DNA from: Deltaproteobacteria bacterium
GTDB lineage: Bacteria; Desulfobacterota; GWC2-55-46
Assembly: GCA_016234955.1 (NCBI GenBank)
Contig: JACRNN010000254.1
Span: forward strand, 1-9,586
DNA length: 9,586 nucleotides
Direction: 5' to 3'
The notes under the pieces were generated by a model, which was not told where the DNA came from, made no database searches, and saw only the letters and a list, made by a program, of their open reading frames with translations. Each line of letters opens with the position of its first letter. Positions within the stretch are counted from its first letter, which is position 1. A program made the translations under genes and the position numbers. Positions 5,900 through 9,586 of the stretch are shown piece by piece.

Positions 5900-7081
5900 T
5901 TATCCCCTCAGCCTCGTGACCTTATCGAGTATCCTGTCGGCCACCTCGTCCTTGCCGAGCGGCGGTAGCACCTCTATGTCGTTATTCCTGGTTATGATGG
6001 TGACCTGGTTTGATTCGCTGTCGAGCCCGGCGGGCGTGTTCCCGACGACGAGGTCGAGGTTCTTGTCGACGAGCTTCTTGCGCGCGTTGTCTTCGAGGTT
6101 TTCGGTTTCGAGCGCGAACCCCACGAGTATCTGGTCTTTTTTTTCCCTCCCCATGTACTTGAGCACGTCGTTCGTCCGCTCCATCTCGATGGTCAGCTCT
6201 TTGGCGTCCTTTTTTACCTTTGCGGGATAGCTCTTTTTTGGCCTGTAGTCCGCCACCGCCGCCGACATTATCACGAGCGTGGATTGAGGGTAGTACCTTA
6301 CGCACGCTTCATGCATCTCCTCGGCGCTGGTCACCGGCACGAACGCGATGCCAGAGGGCCTGGGCAGGTGCGATGGGCCGCTTATGAGCACGACCTCGGC
6401 CCCCCTTCTGCGGGCCGCCTTCGCCAGGGCGTAGCCCATCTTGCCCGAAGAGGCGTTGGAGACGAACCTGACCGGGTCTATGGCCTCTCTCGTGGGGCCG
6501 GCCGTGACAAGGACCTTCTCCCCGGAGAGGTCCCTGGGGCTAAGGGCTTCCTGCGCGGCCTCAAGAATGTTTTCAACGGTCGCGAGCCTGCCCACGCCCT
6601 CGTAGCCGCAGGCGAGCGGACCCTCTTCCGGGCCCACGAAGAGGTATCCGAGTTTCTTGAGCCTCTCCGCGTTCGCCCTCGTGACAGGGTTCTCCCACAT
6701 CTTGGTGTTCATCGAAGGCGCTATTAGGACGGGCGCCACGGCGGCTGAAATGACGGTTGTGAGGAGATCATCGGATATGCCGGAGGCCACCTTGCCGATA
6801 AAGTTGGCCGTTGCCGGTGCCACCAGTATCAGGTCCGACCTCTGCGCGAGCTCTATGTGGCCTATACCGCCGTTGCCGGTCGGCTCGAAGAGGTCGGTAG
6901 ACACGGTGTTGCCTGCGAGGGTGGAAAGGCTCAACGGCGTTATGAACTCCGCGGCCGAGCGCGTTATCACGGGCCGGACAGAGGCCTCCTGCTTCACAAG
7001 GAGCCTGGTAAGCTCAAGGGCCTTGTACGCGGAGATGGCGCCGCAGACGCCGAGGACTATCTTTTTGTCTTTCAGGATCAT
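5900..7081 (-). CDS. coaBC: Bifunctional phosphopantothenoylcysteine decarboxylase / phosphopantothenate-cysteine ligase
   Basis: Predicted 393-residue bifunctional enzyme making two consecutive steps of coenzyme A synthesis in the cytoplasm: ligation of cysteine to 4'-phosphopantothenate, then FMN-dependent decarboxylation to 4'-phosphopantetheine. N-terminal CoaC domain (about 1-180): GVCGAISAYKALEL (11-24), the catalytic His75 in GHIELAQ, the PSMN motif (122-125) with NTKMW, and the active-site Cys158 in LACGYEGVGR. C-terminal CoaB domain (about 187-393): AGPTREAIDPVRFVSNASSG (194-213) and KMGYALA, then MSAAVADYRPK and VGFALETEN. Length is normal and all key motifs are present. Its ATG overlaps the stop of the upstream cysteine hydrolase gene as ATGA, so translation is probably coupled; no good independent ribosome binding site is visible. 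Confidence 0.97.
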   Translation of the reverse strand: MILKDKKIVLGVCGAISAYKALELTRLLVKQEASVRPVITRSAAEFITPLSLSTLAGNTVSTDLFEPTGNGGIGHIELAQRSDLILVAPATANFIGKVASGISDDLLTTVISAAVAPVLIAPSMNTKMWENPVTRANAERLKKLGYLFVGPEEGPLACGYEGVGRLATVENILEAAQEALSPRDLSGEKVLVTAGPTREAIDPVRFVSNASSGKMGYALAKAARRRGAEVVLISGPSHLPRPSGIAFVPVTSAEEMHEACVRYYPQSTLVIMSAAVADYRPKKSYPAKVKKDAKELTIEMERTNDVLKYMGREKKDQILVGFALETENLEDNARKKLVDKNLDLVVGNTPAGLDSESNQVTIITRNNDIEVLPPLGKDEVADRILDKVTRLRG

Positions 7082-7644
7082 TGTTTTAATGTCTCGGTTT
7101 TAAGGGTATCTATCCATACGCCTGTCTTCATCACCTTGCTGAATCTCATCCCCTGGGTCACCAGCACCGCCCTGTGGAGTTCCTCGGCGGTGACGGAGCC
7201 CGCGTCGGTCGTAAATCCGAGGGTCCCCGTGGCGTCTGAGAGAAACTCCACGGAAAACCCGATGTGGAACGCCTGTCTTGCCGTCGTGTCGCAGCACATA
7301 TGGGTCATGTACCCCGAGATGACGATGGTATCTATGGACATATCCCTCAGCCGGCGCTCCAGAGTGGTGCCGGTGAAGCTGCCTGGCATGGTTTTCTCTA
7401 TCATGGCGTCATACGGCCGTTTGGCGACCTCGGGGTGAATCTCCCATTCAGGGAACCCTTTTCTAAAGACAGGGGAATTCGCGGAAGTGGCGGTATGCCG
7501 GATGACGACTATGGGGATGTTATGAGTATGGGCCGCGTCCATCGCCTTAAGGATATTCTCGAAGCTCCCCGGCGGGTGGGAGACCCGGAGCTTGCCGGTA
7601 AAATATTCGTTCTGAACGTCGATGACCAATAACGCCCTCTTCAT
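7078..7644 (-). CDS. Isochorismatase-like cysteine hydrolase
   Basis: Predicted 188-residue cysteine hydrolase of the isochorismatase/nicotinamidase superfamily. The catalytic triad is visible as Asp9 (VIDVQNEYF), Lys84 (EKTMPGS) and Cys117 (GYMTHMCCDTTARQAF, 111-126), with the MT pair giving the family cis-peptide position. These enzymes hydrolyse amides or vinyl ethers, such as nicotinamide, ureido compounds or isochorismate; the substrate cannot be deduced here. The chosen start is ATG at 7644, because AAAGG lies seven bases upstream. An in-frame ATG at 7650 is only one base from that site, and an extended frame to 7698 enters the repeat and lacks family similarity. The stop overlaps the coaBC start (ATGA), implying co-translation. 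Upstream lies the left copy of the 124-bp repeat. Confidence 0.9.
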   Translation of the reverse strand: MKRALLVIDVQNEYFTGKLRVSHPPGSFENILKAMDAAHTHNIPIVVIRHTATSANSPVFRKGFPEWEIHPEVAKRPYDAMIEKTMPGSFTGTTLERRLRDMSIDTIVISGYMTHMCCDTTARQAFHIGFSVEFLSDATGTLGFTTDAGSVTAEELHRAVLVTQGMRFSKVMKTGVWIDTLKTETLKQ

Positions 7645-7651
7645 GACCATG

Positions 7652-7656
7652 CCTTT
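7652..7656 (-). promoter_or_regulatory. Shine-Dalgarno deciding the cysteine hydrolase start
   Basis: The minus strand reads AAAGG, seven bases before ATG at 7644 but one base before the in-frame ATG at 7650. This favours the shorter protein beginning MKRALLVID, which also matches where the family domain begins. Confidence 0.6.
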
Positions 7657-7687
7657 CTGAGTGAGATTGACTGCCGCCGTGGCCGCG

Positions 7688-7811
7688 TTGCAACGCAACC
7701 GGGGCTCTTCGCCGCACTTCCCTAATCCCCCGCGATAAAGGGGTTTCTCTCCCGCTCATCCGTTATCGTGGTCTCCGGGCCGTGGCCGGGGAAGACCCGG
7801 ACAAAGCCGCC
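7688..7811. repeat. Left copy of a 124-bp direct repeat flanking the HEPN-MNT cassette
   Basis: This segment matches 8528-8651 at an exact offset of 840 bp with three mismatches (7706, 7715, 7718). All mismatches lie in the outer non-coding 33 bases; 7721-7811 is identical over 91 bp. Similarity continues weakly to 7681 with two further mismatches and stops abruptly after 7811. The two copies bracket the HEPN-MNT pair like att sites or duplication boundaries. Confidence 0.97.
7722..7811 (-). pseudogene. Orphan 3' tail of the metallo-beta-lactamase-fold hydrolase gene
   Basis: Within the left repeat copy, the minus strand encodes the final 29 residues (GGFVRVFPGHG through the C-terminus) and the TAG stop of the hydrolase encoded at 8562-9191, with no base changes. 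It has no start and is separated from the intact gene by the HEPN-MNT pair, so it should not give a product. It is the scar of a duplication or of an insertion that regenerated the gene end. It probably lies in the transcript leading into the cysteine hydrolase gene. Confidence 0.9.
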
Positions 7812-7823
7812 TGGATAGATAGA

Positions 7824-8144
7824 TTACGCCGCATAAACGACTTCGCCATTCTTTGAATATTCTGCAATATTCGACTCGCCCTTTTCCCATTCATCCGGCG
7901 TCATGGCGATTGCCTCGATAGGTTCGAAAATCTCATAGATGGCATCGGAAAGAAGGTCTATCCTTTCCCAATAGCCCTTGCCAGCGAAGTCCCTTGAGAT
8001 GACGATTATATCAATATCGCTCCCTTCCCTGTATGTCCCTGTCGCATAGGAGCCGAAGAGGATCAACTTGGCAACCTTTATCCCATTGGATTCCAGGGAT
8101 TCCCTGAACCGGGATATGACCTTTAAAGCAGTCCTTTTATCCAT
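7824..8144 (-). CDS. MNT-type minimal nucleotidyltransferase (antitoxin-like)
   Basis: Predicted 106-residue protein of the DNA polymerase beta-like nucleotidyltransferase superfamily, of the small MNT kind (HI0073-like). The signature GSYATGTYREGSDIDIIV (31-48) gives the GSx10DxD pattern with Gly31-Ser32 and the metal-binding Asp43 and Asp45. Glu77 (EPIEAIA) is a candidate third carboxylate. In characterised MNT-HEPN systems such as MntA-HepT, the MNT protein transfers AMP to the HEPN partner and neutralises it; the same role is inferred here. The gene overlaps the upstream HEPN gene by 22 bp and has its own AAGGAG eight bases before the ATG. It ends 12 bp from the left repeat copy. Length is typical. 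Confidence 0.9.
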   Translation of the reverse strand: MDKRTALKVISRFRESLESNGIKVAKLILFGSYATGTYREGSDIDIIVISRDFAGKGYWERIDLLSDAIYEIFEPIEAIAMTPDEWEKGESNIAEYSKNGEVVYAA

Positions 8145-8503
8145 TTCAAAATCTCCTTGCTTCTTGCAATCATACCCTGAGCAATCGGCGCGGTATAATC
8201 TCTTTGTAGTTTATCGAGGTCCTCAGGGTATCTGGTGGCGATGTTGGCCTCGCTTAGCCTTATCAAAAATTTTCCGTTTTCCTCCGATGGCTTAATGCCT
8301 ATCTTGTTCAGCAAGTAAACGAGGTTATGGACTTTAGGAGGCATCTCATCCAATTTTTCGCGATATAGTCCTTTGACCGCCTTCTCTACCGACGGATGGC
8401 ACATGTATACGGCGTAGAAGTATCTCCCGGCATTGAACATGACTTCAGCCGTATCCAAATCATAATCAGCCTGCCTTAGCCATTCTTGCGGCTTCTTTTC
8501 CAT
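8123..8503 (-). CDS. HEPN domain protein (toxin-like partner of MNT)
   Basis: Predicted 126-residue all-helical HEPN protein (HI0074-like, PF05168-type). Visible are QADYDLDTAEVMFNAGRYFY (11-30), HPSVEKAVKGLY (36-47), PPKVHNLVYLL (55-65) and EANIATRYPED (85-95), the standard family blocks. The Rx4-6H RNase motif of many HEPN toxins is not visible, so ribonuclease activity cannot be assumed. The start is placed at the ATG at 8503, where similarity begins (MEKKPQEWLRQADYD). The open frame continues to 8599, but those 32 codons fall in the repeat and overlap the end of the metallo-hydrolase gene in another frame. The ribosome binding site is weak. It overlaps MNT by 22 bp, lies 58 bp after the metallo-hydrolase stop on the same strand, and is AT-richer than its neighbours. 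Confidence 0.86.
   Translation of the reverse strand: MEKKPQEWLRQADYDLDTAEVMFNAGRYFYAVYMCHPSVEKAVKGLYREKLDEMPPKVHNLVYLLNKIGIKPSEENGKFLIRLSEANIATRYPEDLDKLQRDYTAPIAQGMIARSKEILKWIKGLL
8153..8158 (-). promoter_or_regulatory. Shine-Dalgarno of the MNT gene inside the HEPN gene
   Basis: The minus strand reads AAGGAG, eight bases before the MNT ATG at 8144. It is much better than the HEPN site, which may favour antitoxin synthesis over toxin synthesis. Confidence 0.65.
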
Positions 8504-8527
8504 AAGGTTTTTTTCTTTAAGACCGCA

Positions 8528-8651
8528 TTGCAACGCAACCGGGGCCCTTCGCCGGACGTCCCTAATCCCCCGCGATAAAGGGGTTTCTCTCCCGCTCATC
8601 CGTTATCGTGGTCTCCGGGCCGTGGCCGGGGAAGACCCGGACAAAGCCGCC
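8528..8651. repeat. Right copy of the 124-bp direct repeat
   Basis: It matches 7688-7811 with three mismatches (8546, 8555, 8558). This copy is continuous with the intact metallo-hydrolase gene: 8565-8651 are its last 29 codons and 8562-8564 its TAG stop, with 34 bp of downstream non-coding sequence. The inner boundary of identity (8651) falls inside the gene. Confidence 0.97.
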
Positions 8652-9191
8652 GAGGGGGATGAGCTTCTTTTTTATGGAATCTATTATCTCATCGTATGAG
8701 CCGCCCGGAAAGTCCGTCCTCCCGATGGAGCCGGCGAAGAGGGTGTCTCCGGTGAAGACGCGCCCTTTTTTTTTGTCAAAGAGGCATATCCCTCCCTTTG
8801 TGTGCCCGGGGGTATGTATCACCCGCATCTTTATCTCCCCGGTCTTGATGACATCCCCGTCCTTGAGGAGTATCTCCGGGTCGCCCTGTTCCGGGGTATT
8901 GACGCCGAATAATATTCCGTGCTCGTGCGACTCCTTCATCAGGGTGGCGTCGTTGCCGTGGATGGCGACCTGGGCGCCGGTTGAGGCCTTGACCTCCGCG
9001 TTGCCGCCGACGTGGTCGAAGTGGCCGTGGGTATTTACTATGTATTTTACCTTGAGCCCCTCCTTCTTGACCGTATTGATGATGGCGCCAACGTCCCCGC
9101 CCGGGTCTATGACGACCGCCTCGCGGCTTTTTTTGTCCCAGAGGATATAGCAGTTCACCTCAAGCGGGCCGACTATAAGCGTCTTCATCAT
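8562..9191 (-). CDS. Metallo-beta-lactamase-fold hydrolase (glyoxalase II-like)
   Basis: Predicted 209-residue cytoplasmic binuclear-metal hydrolase of the MBL superfamily. The metal ligands are complete: His55-x-His57-x-Asp59-His60 (THGHFDHVGG), His130 (TPGHTKGG), Asp149 (FTGDTLF) and His190 (FPGHGPET). The compact size with SIGRTDFPGG (155-164) fits the glyoxalase II-like thioesterase subgroup, but the substrate cannot be stated. The last 29 codons, including His190, lie in the 124-bp repeat, so the HEPN-MNT insertion left this gene intact. The start is ATG-ATG at 9191; an AAGGGA is about ten bases upstream, so the second ATG (9188) is an alternative. Downstream genes on the same strand are HEPN, MNT, the cysteine hydrolase and coaBC. 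Confidence 0.93.
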   Translation of the reverse strand: MMKTLIVGPLEVNCYILWDKKSREAVVIDPGGDVGAIINTVKKEGLKVKYIVNTHGHFDHVGGNAEVKASTGAQVAIHGNDATLMKESHEHGILFGVNTPEQGDPEILLKDGDVIKTGEIKMRVIHTPGHTKGGICLFDKKKGRVFTGDTLFAGSIGRTDFPGGSYDEIIDSIKKKLIPLGGFVRVFPGHGPETTITDERERNPFIAGD

Positions 9192-9250
9192 CTGCGGTAA
9201 TCCCTTTGAGCATGACGTCGCTGGCGAGGCCGCGCGGCGCGCCTTAATCC

Positions 9251-9317
9251 GTTATCGGTTGTCTGTTATCGGTAAAAATACGTCTTTATCCTTCACCGAT
9301 AACCGATAACTGATAAC
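9251..9317. repeat. Interrupted inverted repeat built from phased GATAAC units
   Basis: Arms at 9251-9273 and 9295-9317 (23 bp each) are complementary at 20 of 23 positions across a 21-bp spacer. The right arm carries GATAAC three times at 7-bp steps (9298, 9305, 9312), and the left arm has GTTATC twice, 14 bp apart (9251, 9265). It lies between the mutase stop and the metallo-hydrolase start. It could act as an RNA hairpin, a protein-binding array or a dispersed intergenic repeat; no T tract marks it as a standard terminator. The rest of 9192-9380 shows no gene. Confidence 0.75.
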
Positions 9318-9380
9318 CGAGCCGCAGGCCGAGCGCTCAGGATGCGATCAGAACGACATATATTCTTATCGCCGGCCCGG

Positions 9381-9586
9381 TTACTTGAGCCAGTTTTTTA
9401 TCCTTTCGGAGTACTCGGACAGAAGCTCCTTTGCCCTGTCCTCGGTGGACGCCTCGGCCACCAGATAGAAGTACGGCTGGTCCTGGCTCGGGTACGCCAC
9501 CACCCAGTCCTCGCCGAAGCGTATCTTTATCCCCTCGAGATATACCGTGTCCTTGCCCATCGAGTATTCGGTGAGATGCCTCATTA
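9381..9586 (-). CDS. Phosphomannomutase/phosphoglucomutase-type protein, C-terminal end (partial)
   Basis: The last 67 or so residues of an alpha-D-phosphohexomutase family protein; the 5' part lies beyond the right edge. The visible sequence fits domain IV: a DGIKI-like turn (EGIKIRFGEDWVVAYPS), then QPYFYLVAEASTEDRAKELLSEY, where the family usually has a phosphate-binding (E/Q)P-F--Y-EA pattern, and a final helix. Some long homologues fuse an N-terminal mannose-1-phosphate guanylyltransferase domain, which cannot be judged here. The ATG at 9584 is an internal methionine or artefact; the two bases beyond it begin a TA- codon on the minus strand, compatible with Tyr. The role would be sugar-phosphate interconversion for polysaccharide or nucleotide-sugar synthesis. 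Confidence 0.7.
   Translation of the reverse strand, partial: MRHLTEYSMGKDTVYLEGIKIRFGEDWVVAYPSQDQPYFYLVAEASTEDRAKELLSEYSERIKNWLK

Larger units (their letters stand above)
7812..8527. mobile_element. Putative inserted HEPN-MNT cassette between direct repeats
   Basis: The 716 bp between the two repeat copies contain only the HEPN and MNT genes plus short flanks, and are AT-richer than the surrounding genes. No recombinase, transposase or inverted terminal repeat is present. Together with one repeat copy the unit is 840 bp. The layout fits insertion by recombination at the 3' end of the metallo-hydrolase gene, or a duplication of the gene tail around acquired DNA. Calling it mobile is inference from the repeat structure alone. 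Confidence 0.5.

Noticed and set aside
7645..7698. A longer cysteine hydrolase starting at 7698.
   Set aside because: The extra 18 residues lie partly in the repeat and lack family similarity; the ribosome binding site at 7652-7656 is spaced for the ATG at 7644.
7721..7752. A hairpin in the repeat (CCCC ... GGGG around 7727-7743) as an att core or terminator.
   Set aside because: Only four strong pairs are contiguous and the sequence is coding in the intact copy, so the symmetry is easily chance.
8504..8599. A longer HEPN protein starting at 8599 with a 32-residue N-terminal extension.
   Set aside because: The extension is the repeat read out of frame with the metallo-hydrolase gene. The same peptide appears in the left copy leading into an unrelated frame, and family similarity begins at the methionine at 8503.
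8608..9150. A 180-residue plus-strand open frame opposite the metallo-hydrolase gene.
   Set aside because: It mirrors a gene with all metal ligands; the composition is that of a shadow frame.

Overview
The window is bacterial chromosomal DNA. It is moderately GC-rich by eye, with frequent AGG (Arg), ATA (Ile) and AAG (Lys) codons. The gene content and sequence flavour (slipin plus NfeD, an Fe-S uracil-DNA glycosylase, CoaBC, a small glyoxalase II-like hydrolase and a sugar-phosphate mutase) suggest a Deltaproteobacteria/Thermodesulfobacteriota- or Nitrospirota-like genome. That placement is an impression, not a computed result. All genes lie on the minus strand except one exported phospholipase C-like gene. 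There is no RNA gene, CRISPR array, transposase or integrase, and no gene-free stretch longer than 300 bases.

Left part (1-2344): an NfeD-type membrane serine protease (950-2248) is followed downstream by a slipin (67-831), the usual stomatin-operon pair for membrane protein quality control. Next (2345-3944) is a compact, visibly AT-richer type II restriction-modification module. A beta-order DNA methyltransferase comes first and overlaps by 32 bp a restriction endonuclease resembling the PmeII family. A pair of 8-bp repeats spans the methyltransferase start codon.

Middle (4083-5747): a family 4-like uracil-DNA glycosylase with four Fe-S cysteines but altered active-site motifs is divergent from a secreted zinc-dependent phospholipase C family protein. 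That protein's predicted mature N-terminus is a tryptophan, as in Bacillus cereus PLC. The phospholipase gene converges on coaBC.

Right part (5900-9586): read in the direction of transcription, this holds the 3' end of a phosphomannomutase/phosphoglucomutase-type gene running off the window, a metallo-beta-lactamase-fold hydrolase, a HEPN-MNT toxin-antitoxin-type pair, an isochorismatase-like cysteine hydrolase and coaBC. The last two overlap by four bases (ATGA).

The most striking structure is a 124-bp direct repeat (7688-7811 and 8528-8651, offset exactly 840 bp, 3 mismatches) bracketing the HEPN-MNT pair. The repeat contains the last 29 codons and the stop of the metallo-hydrolase gene. 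The cassette therefore looks inserted at the 3' end of that gene, leaving the gene whole and an orphan gene tail on the far side. A housekeeping neighbourhood has thus received two AT-richer cassettes with defence or toxin-antitoxin character. Neither family is new; the possible novelty is in how the HEPN-MNT cassette arrived.
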